Assembly: GCA_911728455.2 (NCBI GenBank)
Contig: OU452234.1
Span: 10,143,531-10,207,530 of the forward strand
Length of the DNA: 64,000 nucleotides
Direction: 5' to 3'
Source: Marthasterias glacialis
Lineage: Eukaryota; Echinodermata; Asteroidea; Forcipulatida; Asteriidae
Position numbers and translations under genes: made by a program. Shown piece after piece: positions 1 through 11,394 of the stretch (position 1 is its first letter; every line of letters begins with the position of its first letter). The notes below the pieces were generated by a model. It did not search any database. It saw only the letters and a list, made by a program, of their open reading frames with translations, and was not told where the DNA came from.

Positions 1-356
1 CCCCAGCTCAACATTGGCAAGAAGAAAAACATAACTGTCAACAGATTTACATAATATACCTTACAAGGTATGAAGATAATGATGGTAGAAAACATTCCTT
101 GAAGTATTCCTGCCTGAAGTTTTTAAACAATAAATGAAATAAGATCCAAACTTAAATTTCATCTCAGTGAGACAAAAACTCTGCCTATATAGGAATGCGT
201 GCAAAAATGCTGAATGCATTTTTACCGTTTTCTCGCAAATGAAACAACGAATCGAGCTGACATTTTCACAGGTTGGTTTTTATTACATATATCTTGATTT
301 GTGCAAAGAATGGAAGCATTTACAGTCAGTATACCAATGCTGAGCTGGGGCTTTAA
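1..356. mobile_element. MITE family A (terminal repeat CCCCAGCTCAACATTGG), cut by window start
   Basis: The start CCCCAGCTCAACATTGG and the end CCAATGCTGAGCTGGGG are inverted repeats. The interior has a TCTCAGTGAGA dyad and an ATGGTAGAAA segment found in all copies. Length is about 355 bp. No open frame is conserved between copies, so it is non-autonomous. Confidence 0.85.
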
Positions 357-554
357 TACCTCTCAATACAAGACGTGGTCCTTTGAATATGCCTCCATAT
401 TTACCTTTGCCTCATTTGTGTCTCATTTAATTATTATTCTAGTAGTTCTTTAAATGTCTTTGTTTAATTGACCTTCTCTATAATCACTTGTGTGTACATT
501 TTGCAATATGTAAATAACTGTTGAGATGAATGGAAGAATGAATGAATGAAGACT

Positions 555-745
555 AAAGGCCGGTTCATACTTGATGCGATTTCGCTGTGTGTGCAGAATG
601 CAAATTGTGCTGCTTGAAGTTGTACTCACTGCATAACCAAAGTTGTGCATATCTGGATGCGTGTGCAGTATCTGGGTGAGAGTTCATCTTTCCATGCACA
701 GCCACCGGCCTGCTGTAATCATGACGACACAGCCCCTTTAAGTTG
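555..745. mobile_element. Fragment related to the MITE at 5573-5793
   Basis: CATCTTTCCATGCACAGCCAC and the ATCATGACGACACAGCCCC end resemble 5733-5792. The left half (AAGGCCGGTTCATACTTGATG) belongs to a different repeat, so this is a composite remnant. Confidence 0.45.
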
Positions 746-1191
746 ACTCTTGAACCTTTGTAATGCCAGTTTGGATAAGTACATGGACAGCAATGTCGAG
801 AGAGCTACTAGATCCTGGAAAAAAGCAGATTTACTTGCAACACTCCTTTTGATTTGTGTGAACTCATGAAATTGATTATACATGTATGAGAGTGTGTCCA
901 AATACACACTTGTGTGCATGTTTAATTTTTTTATTTTGGAAAAGTTTGAAAGCCATTTACTTTGTAGGATACACACATGCACCCACAGCAAGTACGAATT
1001 GGCCTGAACACTAAGTGACTGATTTCATAGATTAACCCTTGGAAGGTGAAGGGAGCCCTCTATTGGAGAAGTTGTGTTTGGGGCAATGACAATGACCTCC
1101 TGTTACTGAAAGAAATGTTCCTGAGTTGAAATATGTCCAAGAAGAGCTCAATCCGCAGTCTGTCTGACCTGTTTTGCCAGCAGATAGTACA

Positions 1192-1605
1192 TGGGTCATT
1201 CCACCAAGTTGGGACACAGTTTGTGACATTTGTATGATGTCTGCATGATTTTAGTCCTGCCCCATTACTGCTGTATTTAATCACTGACTATCACAACAAA
1301 TGTTTTGCCTGGTACATTTTGTACCTTGTAATTAGTGCAAAAAGTGAGTTTGCATAATTATGTATTTGAGTGTTGAAAAATGTGAAAAGTAAAATTCGGG
1401 ATGTAACATTGACACCGTGTCCGTGTTACATCCAGAATTGTATTTTTCATAATAATTTCCATTCAAATACATTAAAACAATTTTATACTTCAACAAACAT
1501 TTTCACATACAAAGAAGAATGTTACATGAAATAATTGAGTCAAATAAATGATTTCTTTTCCTAATATGGACAAATAAAAGTGTCCCAACTTGGTGGAATG
1601 ACCCA
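1192..1605. mobile_element. MITE with about 25-bp perfect terminal inverted repeats
   Basis: TGGGTCATTCCACCAAGTTG at the left end is matched by CAACTTGGTGGAATGACCCA at the right end, extended by GGACAC/GTGTCC. A central dyad (GGATGTAAC ... GTTACATCC) is present. Only short reading frames cross it; length is 414 bp. Confidence 0.88.
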
Positions 1606-2250
1606 CATAAAAGAATGTCTTTCATCACAAAGATGGTGGGCCATTACAAAAAGGGAAGGTCGATGTAAAAAAAACTTGAAAAAGTGTACCTGTCAGATGT
1701 AGGCACAGCTGCAGTACGATTCAATGTGAATACATCCTTCTTGTGACTGTTGCCTTTCTTCCCCTTTTATCTTTCCTGGTTCAGCCCCTTCATTTAATGT
1801 CTGTTATTGGCAGACTGAGTCTTATGGTTATGGGAAAAACATTCTTGTCGGTCTAACCTTCTCCAAATTTTATATTTCATAAGTGTCAGGAAGATAAGGA
1901 ATAAAACTCTGCGTGGCACTGAAAAATGGACGAGAATCAAAGTGAAAAGCTGAAGCAGTGCTTACCAAAACAAAACACATTTGGATGGCCGAATTTTTAA
2001 CCCAGCTGAGTCTTCTTCTGGTGGTAGTTTGCACGCAAAAAAATCTGCATTCATACCACCGGGCGACAACGTTCCCAACTTGTGTACGAGGCGCTGTTCC
2101 ATATTCTGGCGCTGTGAAGTAGATGACATCAGTGTCAAGACACACATGCACATGTCTTATATATTTTTAATTTTAAAATGTCTTTAAAAAATTTTTTTTT
2201 TTCCTTTTCTCCTGTCTCATTCCGAGTGGATTCTTTTAGTGCATTAAGTT
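1606..2250. other. NOL10 intron sequence, nothing recognised
   Basis: AT-rich, with short frames on both strands that lack splice or family support. No repeat shared with the rest of the window was seen. Confidence 0.5.
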
Positions 2251-2333
2251 TGTAATGAACCCTGTTTGCTAAGAATACCGATTCCAGTTTTAAATGAACC
2301 CTGTTTGCTAAGAATACCGATTCCAGTTTTATT
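2251..2333. repeat. Tandem duplication of a unit of about 42 bp
   Basis: AATGAACCCTGTTTGCTAAG through ATTCCAGTTTTA occurs twice in direct succession with no differences seen. It lies in the NOL10 intron. Confidence 0.85.
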
Positions 2334-2464
2334 ACAAGGGGAGCAGTTTTTCTCTTCCAGCCACCTATTGGCTAAGACTGAGGCTGATATAATGGCTTTG
2401 GCAGCGGCTACGTGGCCAGATTGTTTGTATGGCAGGCATGTGACTTCTCAGGATTTGTCCTGGT

Positions 2465-2690
2465 TTTAGGGTTTTCTCAAAATATCCTTGAGACTTTTTG
2501 TGGAAGAAGTGAAGTAGGCACCAAAACGAAAAGGGAATAGTCCACATTGCGTCTAAACCCTGTAGTTTTGTATTTCTGGTGATGCACAGAGTCTGTAAAC
2601 CTCCTGAATTATCAAATCTGAGAGGCTCCAGGTCTGAAATAAGGGGGAACCCAGACCTATAAGCCATTTGTAGGAGTTTAAACATTTGGC
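2465..2690. repeat. Dispersed repeat, second copy inverted at 58965-59160
   Basis: The core TTCTGGTGATGCACAGAGTC and TGTAAACCTCCTGAATT is found in reverse complement at 59020-59070, with a matching flank (CCCAGACC versus GGTCTAGAATAAGGGG). Termini are not clear, so the class is unknown. Confidence 0.6.
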
Positions 2691-3061
2691 AAACCTCATC
2701 CCTGGTATAGGCCTAATTACTCAATGTCACTCTAGCAGCCAGTGCCCATGGCTGTAGTCGAAGTCACTTGACTTAGACACAGCTTTTCATCAGTTTGAAC
2801 AGAAAAAAAAACAAGACTGCTGTTTGATTAAGGTAAATGACAGATGAAAGTTAGAGCAGCAGACTCAGTTGCAGGGAGATTTAGGCTTAGTTTTCTCATT
2901 GTTAGTTCTACAATTGGTGTGCATTGGTAAGGTCCCCACTTAGCCAGCTCACCCAGTGGTTAGCACACTGTGATGTTTTGCAGGGGAGTGGATGTTGGAA
3001 AAGAGGACTGCTCCATGAGAATTTAGAATCTACTCCTAGGATTGTTTTTCTTTTCCTACAG

Positions 3062-6000
3062 GCTGAGGCAGATGGTATCCTTCAGGACGATCGTTTTGCT
3101 GCACTGTTCAAGAACCCCGAGTTTGAAGTGGATGAATCCAGTGAGGCATTCCGCATGTTACACCCAGTCATCACGAAACATCAGAAACAGCAGCAGAAAG
3201 CTGCCCAGAAAAGAGCCATGTTGCAGCAGTTTGATGAGCTGAAGGTATGTTGATGTTGAACTACTCCTCGGACTTCCTCAACTGCCATTGGAGAGTACAA
3301 ACTGAAACAGCTAGTTGGGTGAATCAAACGTAATGCAGTCTCAGCCCTTGCCCAACTCCTGGGTGTGAAGAGAACCAATTATGATTTTTTACAGTTTTGT
3401 GTGCAAAGGCAAGGGTGATTTTTATTTTGTTTGTTTGTGCTCACAGTCTGATGAAGCCTGAAGCGTTTTTCTCTAATTGACTTGGCAAAATAATAGTATT
3501 AATAATAAAAATGAGTAGTTTTTATAGAGTGTTTTTTTACACCCAAAGGGCATCCTAAAGCGCTCTTTAGTTTTTTGTACAGGTATGAAGAGCTATGCTT
3601 GACATTATGAGACCCATTTTACCTGTGTATTTATGTAGCATCTTGTATTGGTTTGCAAGGTGCTCTAGTGCAAACTTAATGCAGCCAACCCTATCGGAAA
3701 TTTACCGCGGCGAACCCTTTTTCTTAACAAGAGTGTACTGGATTCTTTCATGTGCATTACACAAAACATGGGACCTACGGCTCCACGTCCCATCTGAAGG
3801 ACGAAGCAACTAGGGTTAAGTGTCTTGCTTAAGGACACAAGTGTCAAGAACAGGACTCGAACCCACACTCTGCTGATCAGGAACACCAGAGCTTGAGTTC
3901 GATGTACTTGACCGCTCGTCCACGACACGCCACAAATGATTCACCAAGGACTGGATCCATCTATTAAGGATACATTATTTAGTCATATTTTAGATTCAGC
4001 TGGCAAAATTCAAGTAATTATTAAGTTGTCTGAGACTTGGGTCTGATTCATTTCGTCTCTTTTATAGGGTGAGGAGGAAGAAGAAGAAGAAGGCAAACCA
4101 AGTGAAGATGAAAGCAGCTCTGATGACGACGACCAATCCTGGCGCCTGGAGCTCCGTAAGCAGCACCAGATGCTGAGGGAGGAACGGAGGGCAGAGGCAC
4201 AATCAGCAGCGGCAAGGAGTGCACCGAAATTTTACGAACTGAAGAAAGGGGAGGAGTTCAGTTCTGAAAAGGGGGTCAGGAAGATGAGCAAACGACAGAT
4301 TGGGTATGTTGAAATTGGGTATTTTACTATATTAATAATAGTCAGATTAAAGATATATCAGTAAATTTGGCATTTGATGAGTGCCATCAATCTAGTTGTC
4401 CGTCTTGAGGTACTTGGACAAGTGAAGAAAAAGGGAAGAAATTCCTCAGAAATTTTTCTCCATTTCCGGATTTTACAAAATTATCGTGAAAGACTTAACT
4501 AAATGTTTTAATTAGGGAATAACAGTGCGAGGACCCGGTCTTCACTGCTTGGTAATGACCGGGGTGGTGGCTGGCCGCTGTTAACGACCAAGCCGGAGGC
4601 GCGGTCGTTAACAGCGGCCAGCCACCACTCAAGGTCATTACCAAGCAGTGAAGACCGGGTCCTCGCACTGTTATTCCCATTAATAAATACCTTTTTAACG
4701 AAATAAACGGCTAAAATCGTCCATTTTGTAACTTTTCTTTCTCGGCGATACTTTCTTGTTTTGTTAGCCGGTCTTTATATCGCCGTTAATTCACCCCCAC
4801 GTGATCACGTTTTGACCAATCAGAATCCACAAACTGTCCTAGGTATTTATTAATGTTGTTTACATACATCCAGGCCCTTGTAAAGCCTTAACGCAGTACT
4901 TATGTTGTATTTTGACTACACCAAGGTGCTTGCCCCATCTACATTTAAGCACAGAATGCTGCCATTGATACGGGTCAAGGTGGGGTTGGTAGCCACCAAA
5001 CCCTCCACTGGTGTTTCATGGATTTTTCATTTTCATCCACTCTCATCCCTGAAGAAATAAAAAAAAGACAACGGTTCACTCAGAGATGACATGTGACATG
5101 GTCACATGGACTAATTATTAGCATTTGTAGCTAAGTGATTGGCTACCGGGCAAGCTAGTTGGTCTAGTGGTAAGACATCTGATGTAGAAGTGCAAAGGTC
5201 GTGGGTTCGAATCCCACCCGAGGATATATGCCTGTCAGTCTCTTTTTTCAAGGGGCTCAAGGAAAGTACTGAAGTTTTTAATGAACAACATAGTGAACAA
5301 AGCTATTGGGGAGATCTTTCCATAGTTTTGTTCATAATGAGTTGAAACTTCTATTTTATGGATACCGTTTGTGTGCAGACATTACTAGGGACTGTTTGCT
5401 GGGGTTGAATCAGCCTGGTTTCTGCATTCCAGTTTGATAGACATTGATAGAAATAAGGTCAAATGCCCCCACCAACCCCCACAAAGAAAAGAAGTACAAC
5501 ATCATTCTTTTCGTAAGAGTCTAAAGGCATTTTTTTTCAGCACCGCACATTTATTACCGTGGATTTACCCTTAAAGGGGCTATGTCATCATGATTATAGC
5601 AGTAAATAGAATAACCCAGTTAAGACGCGCTGGTGCACGCCGGCGGTCACATTTCAGTTTGGCATAGACACAAAGGCAGAGGCACCTTTTGTGATTTGAC
5701 CGCTAGAGGGCGCGTGTGCAGTATCTAGGTTATAATTCATCTTTCCATGCACAGCCACAGGCCAACTATAATCCTGGCGACACAGCCCTGTTAACGCAAT
5801 GTGCGATAAGCACTGTATACACAGCAGTGCCCTCCTGAGTCCTACAGATAACAGCCCCACAGGCGAACTGGGGTAGGGTATGAACCCACGACCCATCGTA
5901 TTCTAGAGCATATGTTTTCTTAACCAGTAGACCACCCAGCAGGCCGGGTGACAAGAGCCCATTTTGAATCTTGTAGTTAGCAGCAGGTGCATGTATATAG

Positions 6001-7455
6001 TGCTTATCACAACATTGGTGTAGGGTTGCACCCACGCAAAAATGGACTCGCGATTGAACAAAATACATATTCAGTAGTTTGCCATCCATGTCAGTTATAG
6101 TGTTAGATGTATATGTATGGTGCCTTATGTATTGCCCCACGAAATTACTTGTGATTTAAAGTGCACATCAAGTAGCACATTCTGTAGAAACGTTCATTGA
6201 CTTCAACATTATTTTAAAAAAATTATATCTGTAAACTATTTCCTGCTTCAAAACTCAACATAAATTAAACGCAAAAAGGAAATCAATAAATACACTTTTT
6301 CCCTATGAAATCAAAATGATTGTAAATTTGGTTCTGATTGTTATGAATTGTTCATCCGTTCTAAACAGAACTAGCCTGGCTGACAGGGTAGCATTAGAAG
6401 AAGAACAGGGAGAAGTCAAACAAATCGGCTCATCAATAGGCAACCAACAGATTACATTTTCTCTGAAAAAGGTATGTACAAAGTAACAGAAAATTCTAGG
6501 GAATTGTTATTCATGGTATCACATACAAAACTCTTCTGCTCGTTTTGAAGACTCTAAATGGTCTTGCACCGCCCTACCTTGTAGAGCTGGTTCAGTGCTA
6601 TGAACCAACCCAAAGCCTTCGCTCATCATCACTCAACTTACTTACATCTCCACCTCCTCGGACTCTCTCTTAAGGTGGATGAGCAGTCTCGGTCGCCACC
6701 CCTTCGCTCTGGAACGCTCTCCCCCTTACGATACGGAACTCAAAATCAATCGGTGTTTTTAAAAATAAGCTCAAAACCCATCTTTCTAAGGAGTATTTTA
6801 TGTAATTTGCTGGTCTTCCAATTTTTTTTTAACATGCATTACAGTATCTTGCAGCTGGCAGGTCTAGCTTGCATTTAGTGTCTAGTTTTTTCTCCCATGC
6901 TGGTTCATATATTTTAAGTTCATCCTTTTATGAAACTTGTTGTTTAAATGTTAAAAATTCTTTAGGCTATCTTTTGTATTCTTATTAGTTCTTTACATAA
7001 TTACATAATGTTTTACATAATTCTGCTTTTCAGTCGCTTTGTAAAGCGCTTTAAGGTGGTTTTAACTGCATAAGGCGTTTTTAAATCCCTTTATTATTAT
7101 CATTATTATTATTATAACAAATATTACAAATTAGCAAAGGTCAAGTTACATGCTGATCGAATCGTCCTGTTGTTCAACCGGTTCCGACAAGAACCGCCAC
7201 AGCTCCTCAGTAATATCTTCACATAGTGTCAGCCAAACCGTGATTTCAAGATTGTTCTCCCACCGTGGAAAGTTCCAATTGTACTTTTGTACTCCCTAAT
7301 ATAATGACCAGAATAAACACTTTATTTTTGTGCAGAGCGCTAAGGAAAGCAAGTTTAAACAGGACACAGTGGAGCACCACAGAGAGCGAAAGAAACTGAG
7401 ACGGTCAGCCGGACAGCTTCCAGGCAAATCAAAAGGAAATTCACTCCACAGATGA
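3062..7455 (+). CDS. NOL10: Nucleolar protein 10, C-terminal four exons (5' part lies before the window)
   Basis: NOL10 is a nucleolar WD-repeat protein of small-subunit ribosome biogenesis; this is its C-terminal third. Exons in phase: 3062-3244, 4068-4303, 6369-6471, 7336-7455 (TGA at 7453), all with AG/GT borders, giving 213 residues. Exon 1 here carries the NUC153-type motif: DDRF, then LFKNPEFEVDESSEAF. Exon 2 has a Glu-rich run, a Ser/Asp acidic stretch and the family segment FYELKKGEEF (vertebrate FYEIKAGEEF). Exon 3 has LADR and QQITFSLKK (vertebrate KQLTFTLKR). The last exon has ERKKLRRSAG, close to the vertebrate RKRLRRSAGH tail, followed by a basic end suited to nucleolar retention. 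No earlier NOL10 exon was found in 1-3061, so the WD-repeat part lies upstream beyond an intron of more than 3 kb. Introns hold a SINE, a foldback element, a MITE and a LINE scrap. The reading frame looks intact. Confidence 0.93.
3500..3933 (-). mobile_element. tRNA-derived SINE family 1, near full-length
   Basis: On the minus strand the head GTGGCGTGTCGTGGACGAG (from 3933), the CTCAAGCTCTGG anticodon-like arm and the B-box GGGTTCGAGTCC resemble a Leu-type tRNA. The body contains GCAAGACACTTAACC, GGGTTCGCC and ACCTTGCAAACC, and the end is an ATTATT-type tail near 3500. It lies in the first NOL10 intron seen here. Confidence 0.8.
4511..4684. mobile_element. Foldback element (near-perfect hairpin), copy 1
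   Basis: Left arm GGGAATAACAGTGCGAGGAC and on is the reverse complement of the right arm ending GTCCTCGCACTGTTATTCCC. About 75 bp arms meet at a short GGCCGGAGGC-like loop. A second copy lies at 56762-56936. It would form a long cruciform or a hairpin RNA in the NOL10 intron. Confidence 0.88.
5143..5290 (+). mobile_element. tRNA-derived SINE family 3
   Basis: CTACCGGGCAAGCTAGTTGG, A-box TGGTCTAGTGGTAAGAC and B-box GGTTCGAATCC form a tRNA-like head. The trailing body with GGAAAGTACTGAAG is shared with 8617-8790. It lacks the paired acceptor stem expected of a functional tRNA. Confidence 0.7.
5573..5793. mobile_element. MITE with GGGCTRTGTC terminal repeats
   Basis: AAGGGGCTATGTCATCATGA at the left and CTGGCGACACAGCCCTGTT at the right are imperfect inverted repeats around a 220 bp body. 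The right part recurs at 680-745. Confidence 0.65.
5794..6060 (-). mobile_element. tRNA-derived SINE family 3, minus orientation
   Basis: Read from about 5956 downward: CACCCGGCCTGCTGGGTGG, TCTACTGGTTAAGA (A-box), GGGTTCATACCC (B-box), then a body with TATACAGTGCTTATCGCAC as in 8735-8755. The stretch 5990-6060 repeats the TAGTGCTTATCACAAC part, so two inserts may overlap. Confidence 0.65.
6540..7112 (+). mobile_element. 3' end of a CR1/L2-like LINE (reverse transcriptase C-terminus), degraded
   Basis: Translation gives the familiar end of this clade: LNGLAPPYLVEL, then LRSSSLNLL, then SLWNALPLTIR and FKNKLKTHL, interrupted by stop codons. The element ends in an ATT microsatellite (7090-7112), as L2-type LINEs do. 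It lies in the last NOL10 intron. Confidence 0.75.
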
Positions 7456-7542
7456 TACCTGATTATTTCATAGGTTGTTATTTATGACAGGAAAACAATG
7501 GATACCAAGGAAGACATTGAGTTCCCCCATACCTTGCTTCAA

Positions 7543-8376
7543 AAAGGGGCTCTAAGATCAAAATCAGTTTTTTGTGATGCACTTATTTGTGCAATAAGCA
7601 GAAAGTGAGGTAAAATGTTAAAATCTCTAACCTCACATTAAAGTGGCGTAAAATTCAGTGGGAGACCTTTGGAACGCTAGGTGGCAGCAGACATTTCCAT
7701 TTTTTTATTTTTTTTTTCATAGTTCTGAGCACATTTCAGAGACCAATGGATTTACGTGTCCCCCTCCCCGCTGTGCCGCCCCCCGCTGTGTCCCCCCCCC
7801 CCCCTTAGTTACGCCACTTATGGCATCATTAAAGAAAATCTTCTAATTGGAATTCAGTATCGGGCAGCTAAACTTGTGCTCACTGTAAACTGTAGAAGAG
7901 CTCATGGGTAACCACCGTAGCTTGCCTTAGTACATTGGTTACCCATGCAGCAACGCATCCAGTTTCAAATTCTTGTATACATGTACACGTGTAGGAATGG
8001 CATAGCTCCTCTTTATCTTGCAAACAATGTTTGAACTTTACCAGCCCAACCGCCGTGGTCTCCGTTCTTCCCGTGATACAACTCGTCTCTACATTCCTAA
8101 TACCAGTTTACTCTCGGGCAGAAATGCATTTTCACATTCTACTGCTGCTGCTCTGTGGAGCAGTCTTCTAATTAACATTCAGGACTCTTCAGTTGTAACT
8201 TTTAAGAGTAATCTTAAGACGTATCTGTTTCCCATTGCTTAGTTTTTATTTGACTTTTTTTCTTGTAATTTATGTAATGTGCTTTGGTAATTTTTGGAAA
8301 AGCGCAAAATGAATGCCTTATTATTATTATTATTATCACAAAACTGAATTTGACGTCAGAGCCCCTCTTTAACTTA
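7543..8376. mobile_element. MITE with GGGGCTCT-type ends, split by a LINE insertion
   Basis: The left end AAAAAGGGGCTCTAAGATCA and right end TGACGTCAGAGCCCCTCTTT are inverted. CAGTTTTTTGTGATGCAC at 7565 and ATCACAAAACTGAATTTGACG at 8336 pair in the same way. The middle is occupied by the LINE at 7855-8335. A related half lies at 24655-24760. Confidence 0.5.
7855..8335 (+). mobile_element. 3' end of a CR1/L2-like LINE, second example
   Basis: Frames carry RAAKLVLTV, LHWLPMQQRIQFQILVY, NGIAPLYL, and TFKSNLKTYLFPIA, the typical end of an L2/CR1-type reverse transcriptase, broken by frame changes and stops. It closes with a TTATTATTATTATTA tail at 8320-8335. Confidence 0.78.
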
Positions 8377-8616
8377 TAAACGAAATAATGGTTCCCAACT
8401 TTCGGACACGCCTGAAACTTGCACTCCGTGTGATTTAGGAATTTTATGCAAAATAAACCAACCACAATCTCCCCGGAATTTATTAGTATTTATTCAAATG
8501 ATTACAACCTTTTGAAATTTCGTGTAAAGGTTTTGTATTCAAACAAAGGAACTTGACACTAAAAACCATTGTTTGGTTTTCAACATTTAACATACTAGGA
8601 TTCGGAACTGCCTCTA

Positions 8617-8790
8617 GCTACCGGGCAGTCTCGGTAGTGTAGTTGGTAAGACGTCTGCTCTGGAATTGGCGGGGGTCGAGGGAAAATGTCTGTGGATTGT
8701 TTTTCCTTTACAGGACTCGGAAAAGTACTGAGTATACAGTGCTTAACACACATCGGTGTATGGGTAAAACATTGCAAACAATATTCTTTA
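8617..8790 (+). mobile_element. tRNA-derived SINE family 3
   Basis: GCTACCGGGCAGTCTCGG, GTGTAGTTGGTAAGACGTC and the body GGACTCGGAAAAGTACTGAG plus ATACAGTGCTTAACACAC match the other family 3 copies. The B-box is degraded. Confidence 0.65.
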
Positions 8791-9239
8791 TCCCCGATGC
8801 AAAAATTAACGTCTACCATAATACTTTTTCTTGTAAACTCGACTTGTATTTTGATGAATTTTAATTAAAAAAAAAAAACCATTTGATGATGAAACCACTA
8901 GAAGCAGATGATTGTATATCCTTATAATTATACTGTTGTTTTCTAATTTTCTATCCCTTTTTAGAGTTGATATTTTGGGAGTTTAATCAAGACAACATTT
9001 ATTTTTTGGGTTAGTTACAGTGAGAACAATTTCCATGGCAACTCATTCATGGCAACCAACATTTGTCATTCTAACTGGGGCAAGCAATCCGGTTCATTTT
9101 GAAAGTAAGCACAGTTTGATGCCCCGTTAGATGTAACGTCTCGACTCGACGTTTCTATCAGTTTGCTCGGATGTCTTCAGGAGAGCGGGCTTCTCGTACC
9201 ATCAAGATGTGACACCACCTTTTTCTTTTTGTTAAACCA

Positions 9240-9550
9240 CCTAAGCGTCGAAGAGATGTCATATTACCATGAGGGTGTGGGTTCGAGTCCTGGTCATTAC
9301 ACTTGTGTCCTTGAGCAAGACACTTGACTATAATTGCTTCAAATAGGGGCAGTTTTGTTTGTCTCGCAACGGATTCATTTACCCCTCTCTGTTCTTAGCT
9401 GTGATGTGAAGAGACGACGTTTATATCTCTCCATGTCTTGTTTCTACGCATTGGGGCAGGTGTCTATCCCTTCAAAAAGTAGCCCACACCTCGAGTGGCC
9501 TTTGGGCCTTGGGATGGGCGAATTGCATAAAAAGGAAAAGAAAAAATCTT
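9240..9550 (+). mobile_element. tRNA-derived SINE family 1, partial
   Basis: GTGTGGGTTCGAGTCCTGGT (B-box) followed by CTTGAGCAAGACACTTGAC, and later GCCCACACCTCGAGTGGCC, match the copy at 53472-53880. The A-box half is degraded. It is absent at the mirrored position in the right palindrome arm. Confidence 0.7.
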
Positions 9551-10272
9551 TCTAAGTTTCTCCCATCATCTTCAAGTTGTATATATAATTGGTGGTTGCC
9601 ACTCCCTTTACGCTTCCCGTGTGAAGTTAATGGAGGAGATGTAGTTATTGCTCGTCTGTTTTTTTGTAGCCCACACTGATATTAACTCATTTCCTTACAC
9701 TTGGCCTGTCTTGCATATCTATACAGCCTCAATTAACTAAACACTTGGCTCTTTTATAGTTAATCAAACCGAAAGCATACGATTTGCGTTCCGGTACACC
9801 GGCGTTCCGGAACACTGGCGTTCCGGAACACCAGTAAGCGAATGGGATTAACTTCTTGCTCAGTTGAACCGAGTGGCTTTTGATGGTGTCCGTCTTTCAT
9901 CACGTCAACCTCGTAGTTCCATTCAAACGTAAAATGCCATTTAAACATCGGTTTGAACCCATACGACCTTTTTTTCTTTGAAGATGAGAGATTTTAGAGA
10001 AAAGAATACTAAGAGTGTCTGTAAAAACACATCGAAACTAGCGTTTTTATTAACCAGGTATAAGGTTTCGAATACCTGCATATTCTGTAACTTGTAAAAG
10101 ATCCATGTTTCTTTTTTTCATCGACATGTTTGGTTTTTTTTAAGGGTATAACATAAGTGGTATTTGGAAGAGCAAATTCACTCCCACCGTCTCTAGGCCT
10201 ACGTTACAGCAAACACAACTAACAATTATTATTATTTTTTTGAAATGTCGTCTACTTTGGCCGTCACGTTTT

Positions 10273-10423
10273 AAAGCCCCAGCTCAACACTGGTAAACTG
10301 TCTGTAAATGCTTCCATTCGAGGAAAGTTTTCTACCATCATTTTCTTTAAACCATGTCAGGTATACATGTGAATCTGTGAACATTTGTGTTTTTCTTCTT
10401 GCCAATGTTCAGTTGGGGCTTCA
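10273..10423. mobile_element. MITE family A, internally deleted copy
   Basis: It opens AAAGCCCCAGCTCAACACTGG and closes CCAATGTTCAGTTGGGGCTT. Only about 150 bp remain; the central dyad part is missing. Confidence 0.8.
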
Positions 10424-10818
10424 AGTGCCCATATGCTTCTATCTATAATAGACGTGCCTTTTGAATTTGTACTCCATTTTGACCTTACCTGACCTGACAA
10501 TTTAACCTCTGACCTTTTTTTTGGTGAGATCCGTGATGAGGAGGTTGAGCAGCAGGAGTCGGTGATGACAACTGAGTCTTGAGCTGGGGCTTGAATGGAA
10601 ACAACGATAAATAGTTGATGCTTTATCAAGGAGTGTTTGCACATTCTTATCGCGCCCTTTTTTTTTTATCTTACTGCAGTCGAAGACAAAGGTGATTTTT
10701 GGTGTAGATTTTGCTTTACTATTTATCTAATATCATAACATCGAAATCATCAAGCCCCTCTCAAAAGTTTGTCGCACATTATCGTCCTGAACGGCGGTCA
10801 CCGGCAACCTCTCCTGCA

Positions 10819-11021
10819 CAGGGGCGGATCCAGAATTTTCCGAACGGTGGGGGGGGGGGGGGGGGGGGTGAAACTTACCGATCAAGCAGCAAATGATGAT
10901 TTGATGTCGAAAGTTTATTTCTCATTGCGAGTGAGCGGGATGATATCTGGATTTTTTTTTCGGAAAGAAAATTGGGGGGGGGGGGGGCGTGCGCCCCTCA
11001 CGCCCCCTGGATCCGCCCCTG
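10819..11021. mobile_element. MITE with CAGGGGCGGATCCAG ends and a 5-bp target duplication
   Basis: CAGGGGCGGATCCAG at 10819 pairs with CTGGATCCGCCCCTG ending at 11021. CTGCA flanks both sides (10814-10818 and 11022-11026). Long G runs and their complement occupy the subterminal zones. This end sequence is widespread among animal MITEs. Confidence 0.88.
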
Positions 11022-11049
11022 CTGCATATAATATACTTATTATGTGAGT

Positions 11050-11260
11050 TTAAAGCCCCAGCTCAACATTGGTAAAGAAGAAAAACATAAATGTTAACAC
11101 ATTTTACAGATACCTTATGGTATAAAGAGAATGATGGTAGAAACTTTCCTTGAAATATTTCTGTATGAAGTGTTACCAGTTTTAAATAGTAAAAGAAATC
11201 AGATCCAAATCAGATTAGTTTTCGTCTCGGTGAGACGTTATCGTCTTTGTAAAGAAGTAG
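11050..11260. mobile_element. MITE family A, 5' portion
   Basis: It starts TTAAAGCCCCAGCTCAACAT and runs through ATGGTAGAAACTTTCC and the TCGTCTCGGTGAGACG dyad, then loses similarity near 11250. The second terminus is absent. Confidence 0.75.
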
Positions 11261-11394
11261 GGACTTACTACCATAAAGATTTTAAGTACATCAAGAAGGG
11301 TTTTTGCTCCAACATCTACAATATTGAGCAATATTAGTTATTTTTAATATCACATTTTTCTGGTAATGAAACCAAGGGACCCTCAAAAGTGACT

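Larger units (their letters stand above)
8340..10150. repeat. Outer left arm of the large palindrome (diverged)
   Basis: In reverse complement this stretch aligns in order with 23300-24690. Landmarks are CCCAACTTTC at 8393 and its mirror near 24615; the GCAACTCATTCATGGCAAC block at 9037 versus 24121; the GACGTTTC/CTTCAG motif at 9147 versus 24001; the GTTCCGGAAC repeats at 9790-9830 versus 23620-23670; and CATCGACATGTTTGG at 10120 versus 23310. The two sides differ in roughly one base in four by eye and carry different insertions (SINEs on the left). Confidence 0.65.

Noticed and set aside
2365-2685. 106-codon minus-strand frame with a similar peptide at 58884-59138
   Set aside because: The similarity is that of a dispersed repeat at DNA level; the frames diverge by length changes, so coding selection is not evident.
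5146-5226. Functional tRNA gene
   Set aside because: A- and B-boxes are good, but the acceptor stem does not pair, and the same head with a common body recurs at 8617 and 5794-5956; it is a SINE.
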